Source: Archegozetes longisetosus
Taxonomy: Eukaryota; Arthropoda; Arachnida; Sarcoptiformes; Trhypochthoniidae
Direction: 5' to 3'
Assembly (NCBI GenBank): GCA_018873245.2
Contig: JAEMBT020000003.1
Location: forward strand, 7,831,843 to 7,895,842
Length of the DNA: 64,000 nt
Shown: positions 26,352 to 37,659 of the stretch, one piece after another
How positions within the stretch are numbered: the first letter of the stretch is position 1
How the letters are laid out: every line of letters starts with the position of its first letter
The notes under the pieces: generated by a model
What the model was told of the DNA's origin: nothing
Databases searched by the model: none
What the model saw: the letters and a program-made list of their open reading frames with translations, nothing else
Translations under genes and position numbers: made by a program

Positions 26352-27523
26352 TCCTCTCATGCTATTATTCTTGATTCGTTATTTAATGATGAAAACCAAA
26401 GAATAACACCGAATCAATATAAACCCACGACCTAAACTTTCAGACTTTACGAATCTCTCACAGACCTTTACATTAAAGACATAAAAAAAAATCTGATGAA
26501 AACAAGACGATGAAAGGATGTCAGCAATAATACATAGATGTAACAATATAGATATCATTAAATCAAATACAAAACCAATTGGTGGTAAGATAGTAGCCGA
26601 TGTTGTTGGCGGTTCCAATCAAGTTTGGGAAATACCGAATGAGCTTAACGAAAATTCAGCAAAAGAAAGAATTCCTTTAATGTTAATAATAATATTAAGT
26701 TGACTAAAGACAAAAGTTATTTTAAGGCTAAAATCGAGTTCATTATAATAGTTGACGATACAAACGATGTTAAGAACAAGTCGAGTGAAGCGAATAATTA
26801 GGGGACTCGAGTGACGCTAACATGACAACCACTAATGCAAATAGTAAAATAACTAAAACTAATGACCAGCAAATATTAAGATAGCTAAAACTAATGACCA
26901 AAACGAAGCTAATCATAGGTCAACTGAACCGCAAGTTGACTAACTTTTACATCAAATTAAGGTTCAAATATCTTACCATGCGAATAATACTTGGCTATAA
27001 TTCAATATATTATATAATTGCATAACTATTTATAGGTTACTTTCAAAATAGTCTATTGATCCTTAGTTTTTCAATGATTGATATCGTATCATATAGTTTA
27101 TTAAAATTTTAATAAATAATTAAATCAAAAGTAAGTTAGTCAAGGTAAGATCTACGACTTGTGTTATAGATGCAACTTCAAGTCAAACCAATATGAAATG
27201 TCAGGACTCTTGTCAAAATTGACAACTAATGAATAATTGACTATCAGTATAAAAAGTTGTACTGCATACTCAAATACTTAATGTGATCGTTGATAGCAAC
27301 CAGAAGTGATGCATTGTCATGGGACGCTTTCTATCATATATCAGATATCTAGAAACTTGTAGAGTATTCAATAAAGCAGTCAAAGCAAATTAATATTTAA
27401 AATTGGCAGTGAATTCGCATCACAGGCAGGTTAATTTAGCAGCGGCCTTTTTCTTGTCGCTATCGCGGGTTAAGTTTTCAACTTTAAAATAAGTACAAAA
27501 TTAAGTAAAGCAAGAAAAGTTGG
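26352..27523. other. intergenic; possible coding relics at the left
   Basis: 26540-26945 has coding-like pieces in several frames, including a short direct repeat of ACTAAAACTAATGACC at about 26853 and 26886. Beyond 27000 nothing is recognised. Confidence 0.4.
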
Positions 27524-28687
27524 CTAATAGAATGAAGCCATAAAAGTAATGCTGAGCTCGTCAGAATCAGAAATCCTTGCCGGTAAGGATCGTGGTCTAT
27601 AGAACTGCCAATTATAATAGAGAACGTCTTTAGGTCGCAACACAACTGAAAAAGTTGAGCAATTTTTGGCACACATCTCTGATGGGTCGAGAACAATATG
27701 GCGGTAACCACTTCCTTGAGTTAGCCATACATTTGCGAACTCGGTCATTGGAAGATAATATTGTGGTGATTGTGGACCATCGATATAGATATAGCGTTGA
27801 AGAGCGACTTCACTGGTGTTGGGCACAAAATAAGGCCTAATAAATACTTTTCTTATTACTCTTGCGGCCTCCACTCTATTCATCTTCCATTCTATGTGGA
27901 GATCTTTCTTGCTCTCAAAACTGCTTTCATTGCTTCTATTATTGGCTTCGATCGAATCGCTCAACAATACCATTAGATCATTCAAATCATTAACTCTTTG
28001 TGGCCAATAATTTGTCGAAACCTTAGCTGTTCCGAAATTCAATGGTTGACTGTTTTGCAAATAAGTATCGATTAGAGTTTGTGCTGTTATCGAATCATTA
28101 ATCACATCGGTTACAATAAATGGCTTCTCATTATTAACGTATTGAACAGCTAAGTGATGCCAATCACTCAAATCTGAAGCACTTCTCACGTCATCGCACG
28201 GCCAACATTCCAATCGGGACCCACTATAAAATGGATTATCCACAATACATTCCTCGACATGCCATCGACTCAGGTGACCGTTATCTCTGATTATCGGTAA
28301 TGTCCAAAGTCTTAATTGTCTCATGACCGGATATATTAATTCTTGTGAATTGCGAAGTATCAGTCTTTGTGTCGGAGAATGTGTTGACAATAAGATTATT
28401 ATTAGCAATAAGATAATAAATATCTTGAGACAAATCCATATTATACTAAATAATTTATTAATAAAATACAACAAACATTTAGGACATGTTTTGCTAGTAT
28501 TTCTATTGATGTTAGCTTTTTTGTCATCGCAAATACTCTCGGCAAATACTCCATCAATTAATTCATTCAATTCTTCTTTACTTATGTGACAATTTTTAGC
28601 CATTTTGTGGAACAAAATCAAATCATTTTCAATACATTTGAGATGAGAATTAGAATCCATTGTGATTAGTTTCCGGTGTTTCGTCAA
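27524..28687 (-). CDS. C6orf89: C6orf89-like (bombesin receptor-activated protein) membrane protein
   Basis: Single exon of 387 codons. Starting at the second Met (28660) gives 378 residues and fits the human N terminus (MD...) better. Order: an N-terminal helical part (HISKEELNELIDGVF, like MSEKAIEKFI in human), a membrane segment at about residues 79-101, then a luminal/Golgi-side domain. The motif MRQLRLWTLPI after the membrane segment corresponds to IRLMSLPI in human C6orf89. A Cys pair (CWPC, residues ~160-163) and two further Cys (MCAKNC) probably form disulfides. The C-terminal half resembles a cupin/JmjC-like beta fold. The human protein is Golgi-associated and described as an amidated-peptide-pathway/HDAC-modulating factor; function here is not established. 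It is divergent from ATXN7L3 with a ~400-bp shared upstream region. Assignment rests on remembered motif order. Confidence 0.75.
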   Translation of the reverse strand: MTKHRKLITMDSNSHLKCIENDLILFHKMAKNCHISKEELNELIDGVFAESICDDKKANINRNTSKTCPKCLLYFINKLFSIIWICLKIFIILLLIIILLSTHSPTQRLILRNSQELIYPVMRQLRLWTLPIIRDNGHLSRWHVEECIVDNPFYSGSRLECWPCDDVRSASDLSDWHHLAVQYVNNEKPFIVTDVINDSITAQTLIDTYLQNSQPLNFGTAKVSTNYWPQRVNDLNDLMVLLSDSIEANNRSNESSFESKKDLHIEWKMNRVEAARVIRKVFIRPYFVPNTSEVALQRYIYIDGPQSPQYYLPMTEFANVWLTQGSGYRHIVLDPSEMCAKNCSTFSVVLRPKDVLYYNWQFYRPRSLPARISDSDELSITFMASFY

Positions 28688-29090
28688 AGCAAATAAACAG
28701 AAAAGTGTAAATCATTTAAAGTTTTTTAACTTTCAAACTGAAAGCCAATAAGAAGCGATGAAAGCGTGAGCTGAGTGAAGAGTCGCTATCTATGAATACA
28801 AGTGATGACAACAAACAATGTTTTTGTGACGAATGCTATTGTATGAAAGTGTAACTTGTGATTGACTGACAGCTGATATGAAATGTTTTCTGCTTTAATA
28901 ACAAAAATCAGAGTTGGATATAAAGCTGAAACAAAAACTGCTCATTTCACTAATGGATTAGCTCTTCTTATATTTATTATTATTTATAACTAATTATAAC
29001 TAATCCTTAGCTATTAATCAAAATTAGACTATTAGTGAAAATAAATCATTTTAATGAATTTTTAAACAAATCAACTAATATAAGAATGAA
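28688..29090. promoter_or_regulatory. shared upstream region of divergent C6orf89-like and ATXN7L3 genes
   Basis: Only ~400 bp separate the two start codons, which point away from each other. It presumably holds both promoters. No clear TATA or named binding site was identified. Confidence 0.5.
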
Positions 29091-30693
29091 ATGCAGAGTT
29101 CGGACATTTTAATTAAACAATTGATTACTAATGACAACAATCTTAAGGTATTTGCGAAATTTTGTCACATTTACTTCATTCCATTTTAATCTATTTTCTT
29201 CTGATTACCAGTCTATTAGTGACGATCTGTTCGAAGAACTGGTTGACGAAGTGTTGTTAGGTATATATTTTGAGATTCACAGAGCGGCAAAGTCTGAGTC
29301 TCTCTTTGTCGACGAGTCACCTTCTGATGAGTTAGTCTTTATTTCATTTAATACTTACTATTGAATTAGGTAAATTGTTAATCTATTAATTTTACTTATA
29401 TTGTTTTAGGAATAAATATGGTATGAACCTTGGATAAGTTTTATCTATTTTTCAAATTGTTTTATATTGATATTCAAAATTTAATGCAATTATCATGTAT
29501 TTGTTGTTGTGATTCATAGCTATAATTGATAAGAAAGGTTTAGACATCTTCGGTCAAGTACCGATGAAGAAACAGCACGAATGTGTTTGTCCAAATTGTC
29601 AACGAAATTTGGCGGCGTCTCGGTTTGCACCGCATCTGGAGAAGTGTATGGGAATGGGTCGTAACAGTTCACGCATTGCCAGCAAAAGAATAGCAAACAC
29701 TTCAGTCAAAAATAATGATTCAGATGGAGATGACTACGATAACAATGCAGACACTGATTGGAGTTTATATTCTAGTGACTCAAAAAAGACTAGAAGAAAA
29801 AAAGACAAGAATTCAAACGGAAATAGCAATGGATTAAATAGTGTTCAGAAAAAAGTTAATAATTCCAAAAACAATAAGTCGAGTTTGGCTGCGAAGAATG
29901 CTGCGGCAAATAATGGGGAATCGGCTTCTAGTTGGTATTCTTCAGATGGTAGTAATGTTGCGCTCAGTTATGAAAGTATTTCTCTTGAGGAGAAAAAGAA
30001 TATATTGTCTCAAATGTGTGGAGTCGTTTCAGAGCACACCAAAAAGATGTGCACCCGATCCAAACGATGTCCACAACATACTGAAGAACAACGCAAACAT
30101 ATCAGACAAAAATATTTAGAATCTTATGTTAATTCACAAAACTTAGGGTCAAATTACTTAAACCAAATGCATTCGTCTATTGATACGCGTTCCAATAATG
30201 AGAGCTTAATTAGAATCGATAACTGCGTCGATAATGACAATAATAATGAAGTGATCGGCGATTCTGCCAAAAGTATATTCGATTCTAGAGAAGCCTCACC
30301 TGCAGACTCGTCCTCAACAAACACAAGTAAAACTATTTTATGATTATTTAATTTCAATAATACAATTGGTCTAAGATTATCAATTCAATAATTGAATGTT
30401 ATAGATTTGAGTTTTTAAGTTGAGTTCACTTTTAACAGTAGGTCTTATGGTTTAGGTTCTGCTTTTGTTCCAAGTACAAACGGAAAAGAATTAAATTCAA
30501 TTTTAATTGATTAATAGGTACCTCATCTGTAAAGCGTAAAATTGAAAGTATTAACAAATCTATAGATAATCGCGATATTAGTAAAGCTAAATCAAGAAAC
30601 TCTAGCAAAAAATCTAAACAACAATACAATGGTGTCGGAAATCTTAGTAGTTCTTCAAGTGTTAGTTCTGGTGGTCACGACCATATCATTTAG
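29091..30693 (+). CDS. ATXN7L3: ATXN7L3 / SAGA-associated factor 11
   Basis: Joined exons: 29091-29147, 29212-29330, 29410-29420 (11 nt), 29520-30326, 30518-30693; 389 residues. It is the adaptor of the SAGA deubiquitinase module that activates the ubiquitin protease toward histone H2B. The N-terminal helix ([20 protein letters not shown], ~22-41) docks on the module. The Sgf11 zinc finger uses C86, C89, H101 and C105 within the near-invariant [21 protein letters not shown] second SCA7 zinc-binding domain (~212-262; [20 protein letters not shown]) is present, as in vertebrate ATXN7L3 but lacking in Drosophila Sgf11. The tail is Lys/Ser/Asn-rich. All introns are small (64, 79, 99, 191 bp) with GT-AG ends. 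The start at 29091 is chosen because an ATG at 29131 would read through the first intron. Reading phases close over all five exons. Confidence 0.9.
29410..29420 (+). other. ATXN7L3: 11-nt microexon of ATXN7L3
   Basis: Sequence GAATAAATATG, bounded by TTGTTTTAG and GTATGA. Exon 2 ends in phase 2 and exon 4 needs phase 1; no direct splice between them keeps the frame without losing conserved residues. Inserting these 11 nt gives ...[20 protein letters not shown]..., which aligns without gaps to the remembered human segment DPDSMKDFEIVDQPGLDIFG. Confidence 0.8.
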
Positions 30694-31025
30694 TTGGTTA
30701 CTAATTATTATTAAATTATTAATTAGCTCATTATACAATAATTGTATGAATTAATATCTCAAATAAGATTCAATTAATTGGTATTTACATATTTTGTATA
30801 AGCTTTCAAAGTTCGCAATTCTCTAGGAAAATAACTATTTTCTGCTGAATGTAATTACAGTACAGTATTGTAATTATAAAGGGAATTGTGAGCTAAGTTT
30901 TAATCATTTATTGAATATGTAATTTAGGAATGAACTTTGGATTGCCATTAATTAAGTCTCAAAGGAATGTCTATATTGTGATCTTCTCATTGTTATAAAT
31001 TTTACAACATTTGATTAATCAAATC

Positions 31026-31031
31026 AATAAA
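31026..31031 (+). terminator. likely polyadenylation signal of ATXN7L3
   Basis: AATAAA about 330 nt after the ATXN7L3 stop. Plausible by position; not tested. Confidence 0.45.
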
Positions 31032-31347
31032 GATTAGTAACTGAACTGATTCAACTAAATCATTCAAATGAGTGACTCACTTCAAGGTTTTATTTGATGA
31101 GTATTAAGTTTGCACAATTTGCTTATCATGTCGTATAACTTAAAATACAATAATTGCGATTCAACCAATCAAGATATTGTCATGTGGATCCAAGTTATCT
31201 TGATGTTGGTATTAAGCTGCATCAGACAAAGTGAGTCGCAATAATAGTGAGTATTATAATAGAAGAGAGTTGAGCGAAAATACTTAAGAATATTTCGATC
31301 AATTAATTGAACTAAGAGTTTTTTGGCTTTACTTCAAAATGCCAAGT

Positions 31348-31634
31348 GTTATTGTTGCGAATCACGCTTACGTTAGAATTAAACTAATGTTAAAACTAGA
31401 GCCTACTTGACCTAACTTCAATTTAGAAACTATTGTAGAGCGTATTACCACACTCCGAGATAAAACCTTTGGCTTTAGCGCTGTACTACTGACATTGTTG
31501 TCACGAGTCACACTTCATTAAGTTTAAGCAGACGTTTGGAAAACCATTTACTTTAAGCTTAGATATAGTAAAGTTCAACACAATTTAAAATCTAACCAAA
31601 GTTTGAATTATGTGTGAGCGTGATTCACAATAAT
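31348..31634. mobile_element. MITE family B, copy 1
   Basis: A ~287-bp element between the convergent ATXN7L3 and importin-13 3' ends. The left end (TTATTGTTGCGAATCACGC) and the right end (GCGTGATTCACAATAA) are inverted repeats extending about 45 bp with mismatches. The ends match those of the element in DEPDC1 intron 4 (61209-61344): both contain TTGTTG..AA..CACGC.TACGTT with small gaps. No coding sequence. Confidence 0.7.
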
Positions 31635-31970
31635 GCAGGTGTGGTAAAGGTCTTTTTTACTGAATCGTCTGATATCTAAAACAATTAATTGGAGTGCGAA
31701 TCAGAGAGATATCTCGAATCAACTCTAGAACTTTCAACTTCACAAACGACGGCTATGCTGTGTAGTAAATAATGTGAACTTTGAATTTTAGAAGAAATAA
31801 AATTTTTTAATTGATTTTCAAAATTAAATAACTTTGGATTAGAATAAGTTAGGAATGAAAATAGACTTGATGGTAAGTATCAGCTATGTTAGAATAAAAG
31901 CAATATGTTACACAAATAAGGATTATTAGAGAGTGAACTTCAGCATCTTTCGGAGACTTTGGTAACTCAA

Positions 31971-34900
31971 TCAGAATGGCAATTTAATCATTTGATTGCT
32001 ATATTCAGTACCAATCAGTCCTCTACACGTCAAACTGAACTCGTTTATAATTTCTTTAAGTTTGCGTTTGTTTTTCCTTTGAGTCAGCATGAGTCGTACG
32101 AAGTGTGTCTTTCTTTCTCTATTCACGTGAATTGTGGGAAATCCTTCTCTTTGAACAAATTCATTCATACTTCGAGACAAGTTGTCAAAGTATTTTTGAT
32201 TCAAAGACATAATGATATCTGCCATATGCTCGACAACGCAACGCGGAGAATCACATGTGCCACCAATCACCAGGAATACTTGTCCGACAAGATTTTCCAC
32301 TTCGTTGTTAACAACTTTGCTCATCTGTTCGATTTCACGACTTAGATTAATGAATTCGCTGATGAAAGCAGAACAGTATCGAACTGTTGGCTTTTCGGGT
32401 AGAGTTAGTGCAGACAAAGCGCAACGAAATAATGTGGAGACATCCAATAGTTGACAGCTAAAAATTACTGACACTTTCTTTATAATATTGGTCAGAGCAG
32501 AGTAAAATACTTCAATCAATGATGTCTGCTGCCTAAGATCTTGTTGACATGTGTTCATTGTGTAATTACACAGTTCAACAAAGTATTTCGTGAGGTGACT
32601 TTGCAGATCAGGATCTTTACCAAAAAGGACTATCAACTGTTTCGAAATATCCAGTATTGAGTGTTGACGTGAAGATGAATAGAGATACAGAAGTAGTTGT
32701 AAAATATCGCTAACAAGCGGCTTGATATCATCTAATAGTGTGGTGACTGATTTCTTAATACAATCGCAAAGAGATTCTGTGATTATCTCATCTGTTGGCC
32801 ATTTAGACCCAATATTAGCAAATAAAGGCATCACCTAATTGGACATAATATTGCAAAATCAATTTAAAAGTCAAAATAAACATGTTTTTCAATTAACCTG
32901 TTCCAGGATCAAATAGATAGGTTGGGGCGAAATTTTATTCAGGGCTGACTCTTCTACTTTGCTTTTGGAAACGAGTTGGTCACCATCTTCCAATTCAGTT
33001 CGCTTAAGATTGACGTCAAGAGTGGAGAATAGCATAGCTAGCATTGTTAATTGCGTTGATATATGCATTTTTACAGTTTGGTTATCAACATTATTGGATT
33101 GTTGCTCGTATTGGTTGATCACATTATGGATATCAGTTATGATTGGAGTTAAAAGCTTATTGACCGTTATCATAATCTCATCGATAGGCATTACAGACAA
33201 AGTAAGACCTACTGTACACATTATGCGAGATTGTTCTTTAGGCTTCAAATGCGACTCAGGACTTAATGACTCTTCACAAATCGATAATATTTGTTGTGCA
33301 TAAGGCTTAATAACTAACTGGCATTCTCTGATAATATCTTTTAAAGCCATAGTCGCCGATACAGTAACGTATTGGTGAGACTTCAGGCCTATCATTAGCA
33401 ATGATATCACATTAGGCAGAAATGCGCTGTGATTTGAAATCCATTCGGCATAAGCTGCCAAAGTATCCATTGTTGTGGCCAACAATCGCGGAGAAGTCAC
33501 GTAAGCAAAAGGAATATTCGGCAAAGAATTGAATATTTGAGGCAAATAAACGGATTCTCCAACGTCTACATTCTCAGCAATTGAGCTGAAAGTGTAGAGA
33601 ACAGCTTCGAGGTATTGCCACGATTTATAATTATTGGCATTGATTCTAGTCGTCAATTGATTACCAGCTAGTGTGAAATGACTCAGCAAACTAGAGAGCA
33701 TCGAAACTCTAAGAATATTATAGCAATACATGAAAGAGTCTCCAATATCTTGTCGATAACATCGAAAACTTTCCCTATCATAGCTACTCCATTCATTCTC
33801 ATAAACTTCATCAGAAGGATATTGGACTTTAACTAAAAACGCGTCAATCAATGACTGAAATAAAGGATTGAAGAGTATCAAGTATGTCTCAATTCGAGCC
33901 TCGTCTGAAGCAATGATGTCGTCCTGAAGAGTGTACCAGAAATTAAATGCTTGCTCACTACATGTCTCATCAATCGAGTAATAACCAGGAGTTGCACTGC
34001 ATCGTAGTATCACTGCTATTATCTTAAGAATATTGTCTCTATGTTCAGGTTTATCGATCAAAGTGTCTAAAAGTAGTCGAGAATGAGTTTCCGCTATTTG
34101 TATGAACAGAGTGTAGATATTATTACACATTTCTTGATTTGACTCTTGTATTGCTTTGTTCAAAGCACTTTCCAGACCAACCATTTTATCAACTAATCTT
34201 AGGACAAGATTTGGCTGTTTATGCATTTCTGGGTGCGAGTAAATGCTTGTAATGGCTTCAACCGCTGTCTGGCATAGGTTTTCGTTACAGATCGCATGCA
34301 AAACTAATAAAACCAACTCTTCGTGATTGTCCGGCAGCATAAGGGGTCCTGTATTTTGAGACCAATTCGAGAAACACTTAATCGCCGATAGTCTCAGTTC
34401 CTCTGGTAATTGTTGCTCTGACAAAACTGCATGAACTATCGAAAATATTTGTTCGTTAAACTTCAATAAAGCACTTCTAATGACTACTCGCTGATTCTGT
34501 GCCATAAAAATCGTTTGAAATTCTTCGGGAATTATTGATAAGAGATCGACTAAGACTTGAAGAACTCTATGAATAGGAATATGAGTCAACTTCGATGGCT
34601 GCAAAGCATTGATCAAGTCGGTGATAGCGTTCTCCCAATTATTCGAAACGCTATGAATTACAAAAGCAGCCAAAGCGACTGAAATTCGCGTCTCAACTAT
34701 TCTCAAGCCATCCATTGATAGATAAGAGATTAGTAGTTGCAATAATTGCGTTTTCAGAGCCGTCTGTTTCTCCAGATCTAATTCATGCCAACATTTTGCG
34801 ATCTTCAGGTATAGAGTACTGGCGCCGAAGTATTGCACTTCAATTGATTTGTTGGGATTCAGTAAATTCCAACACAGAGTCCAGGCCTCGGGTGACATCT

Positions 34901-35003
34901 GAGCCAAAGTCAACAATTGGTTAGCCTCCGATTGTTGACTGCCATTAGTGTTGTGGTACAACTCGTGAACCAATTTCTCTATGTTTTCAATTGAATAATT
35001 CAT
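31971..35003 (-). CDS. IPO13: importin-13 nuclear transport receptor
   Basis: Two exons: 35003-32898 (702 codons, phase 0) and 32834-31971 (287 residues plus stop), with a 63-bp intron (donor CAG/GTTAAT, acceptor AATTAG/GTGATG); 989 residues, close to human IPO13 (963). It is a bidirectional Ran-dependent carrier that imports Mago-Y14 and UBC9 and exports eIF1A, shuttling through nuclear pores. The N terminus (SIENIEKLVHELYHNTNGSQ) and EVQYFGASTLYLKIAKCW match the family's Ran-binding importin-beta N domain. HEAT repeats fill the rest. The C terminus (NEFSLTCRGLIGTEY) matches the human end LCRGLHGTDY. The ortholog is cadmus in Drosophila. Open frames on the other strand are shadows. Confidence 0.93.
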
Positions 35004-37659
35004 TTGCCGTTTCTATCCTATTATCTGCGACTTAAGTAAATAAATGACTTATCGATCACTTAATCACAATTGAATTATCACTTTCTGTTAGACTTTTGAG
35101 CAAAGCTAAACTTATAAACAATGTATAAAAGTTAATTTAAAATGACACTAAACTTCAATTGAAAACATATTGACATAAACTGGACAGCTAAACATTAGGT
35201 GATAAGTCTATTTAAATGGTTCGAGTTTGTGTTCAAACAATTGTTTCAATCAATTTTGTTTGTTATGAGCACAACAGATGTCATCACTTAACAACTGTTC
35301 AGCTAATATCAATCACAGACTAAACTTTTTTAGATCAAACTTTTTATGAACCAATTTTTGTTCTTTCTTTATGAGTATTACATTTCAAGTTGACATTCAA
35401 GCAAAAGATAACAGTTTTATATTTTAAGAACAAAACTCTCCGATCAAAAGTAATCCAGACGTTCATTAAGTTATAAAAGCAAAAGAAAGAAGAGATCAAT
35501 TTGTTCACAAATGTCTATCAAAACGAAAGTTGGTTTTGCTCTATTTATAAATAGATATTTTCTTAAGACATCTTAAAAATACATTTACAGTGAAAAATGA
35601 CATAAGTCTAAGACAATATTCACAAATACACTAATAGATTGCGAAAATTTGTCAATGGTTCGTGTGTTTTATTGAAGTTACTCTGTTATTTAGTTTCTTA
35701 TCTGTTCCTCAATCGATATCGTGTATAATATTCGTGTGGCATAAGTGCCATAAAGTCATCAGAGCTATCATTCAATATTACCTTTGATTGTAAAAAAATT
35801 GAGGCAAATATAGAGTTTGAGCGAAAAATGCATATTATTGTGGTGTTTTTGATAAATATCTGAAAATAAATGTGATTCAATGAGTTTGTCATTACTATAA
35901 TTGTGAAAAATAAAGAGCGTCTGAAAGTCTAGACCTTGACGTGACATTTGCTGCCCATTCTTGCCATTCTTTTTCCTTTAAAGTCAAATTGTCGCCGAAC
36001 GTCATTACTATATGATTGCTTTTGAGCCACAATCCCATTACAGCTGCAAAACTGGTGCCAAACTATTATACTTTTTCAATTATTATGTCTGATAGTATTG
36101 TTGTAATCAAAATATTCAACTTTTATCACACTCTTTGAGGCTCTCATGCGAATCACGAGTAAGTGAACGTTTGATTATTATTTGGTTCAAACAAATAATA
36201 ATTCATTAAGAGTTCATTAAATTCAATGCGAGTATCGAGTACTCATTTCTAAGCTATTAGATGTCAAATAATCGCTGTTTTAGCTATTTGTATGAACTTT
36301 GCCAACACTTTTAGACATTCATCACAATTGTCTCCAGGATTCAAATATTGACTTAATTTGTTCACTAAGACTGAGGTGTGCTTTTTGAGTAGCCATTACT
36401 CTTCAATCAGTTTGAATATCAGATATTTAGAAGTCTGAGTTGATAACAATTAACTTAAAGTGAGGGCAACTGGCCGACAGAAAAACATAAGTTTTAAGCA
36501 GTTAACAGTTGAAGGTCTGCGTCAAAATACGTGACTCGATCTGGTCAGAGATTGTCACAAAAACTTGAAGTTACGAAATAATAGTTAGGAAGAGCCTAAA
36601 TCAAGTCAATTTGGTCAACAACTGAATTGAAGTTGTTTTACAATCGGCAAAGACTTATTATATTTAATAAAGCTTAAAGTTTCTAACTGTCGACACATGA
36701 ATTTTGTCCTTGAATTTAGAATTCATTTTTGAAGCTAAACTTCATTTGAGTGATCGCTAAGTTTGACTTGACTTTCATTTGATTTGATCAGTTCTTATTG
36801 TGAGCTAAAAGTAAGGCGAATACGGAACACATTGAAGTTAAGTGTTGGTTGGTTTGGAGTCGACCAGAAAAAATGTCGATTAGTTTGGTTCAACCCTACG
36901 AGTCGACTCGATGATGGACTTGTCTGGTGTTTAGCTTTAGCCTGTTCTCAGTCTGTCTGCTAGACATTCATATGTATTGAGTGCAGAACAGCGTTGCTCT
37001 AGCATTGAGTGAAACTCTGCTAAATCAGTGTATAAATAAGGTTCACAATAATTATATATATTTAGTAATAAATATCTCATATACAGTCTTATATGATATT
37101 AAACTAATATCTTATTAATATATTGTGCTGTTAAACAGTTTTACGCGATTGTTATCATAGTTTCGAGTGATTATCAGGTGATTTTCAACACATTTGTCAC
37201 CGCTATTACAGTGAATGTTGTGCTGAAGTGTTGACCAGTTCTCACATTTCTGTTCAGACTTTTATCAATTATTGCATCACTTAATGAATAATTTGTTCCA
37301 CTTTTGATGGATAAGAGACAATGTGTTGAAGCAGTTTGATGAGAGCATTGAAGCGATCAATTGATGTGTAAATTGAAATAAAGTAAACTTAATATCAATA
37401 TTTGATATAAAGTGCGGAATTGAGTCGTTGGTATAGAGAGTGGTTTACATGAAATGATTGATAACTTTATAATAATTTGTCGTCAAAATGATTACAACAA
37501 ATGATTGGAAGCAGTGCACAAGTTTGGCAAAATAGACTAATAGGGTTAGGATTAACAGAGTAAATATAGTGATCATTTGGAGTGATAGTCAAATGATTTG
37601 ATGAAATACAGCATCATTTGTGGTAATTATGCTGTTATTAGTATTGATAGCATTCATAT
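35004..37659. other. intergenic and 5' region of the I-Smad gene
   Basis: Separates the divergent importin-13 and I-Smad genes. An open frame at 35698-35892 (-) shows no features. A long I-Smad 5' UTR probably lies in the right part. A segment at ~36150 (GCGAATCACGAGTAAGTG) slightly resembles MITE family B ends but has no partner that I could find. Confidence 0.45.

Noticed and set aside
29131-29364. ATG at 29131 as the ATXN7L3 start
   Set aside because: It would read through a 64-bp intron with good GT-AG ends; the ATG at 29091 gives a clean joined frame.
32959-33303. plus-strand open frame of 114 residues
   Set aside because: Lies antisense within importin-13 exon 1, which has strong homology on the minus strand.
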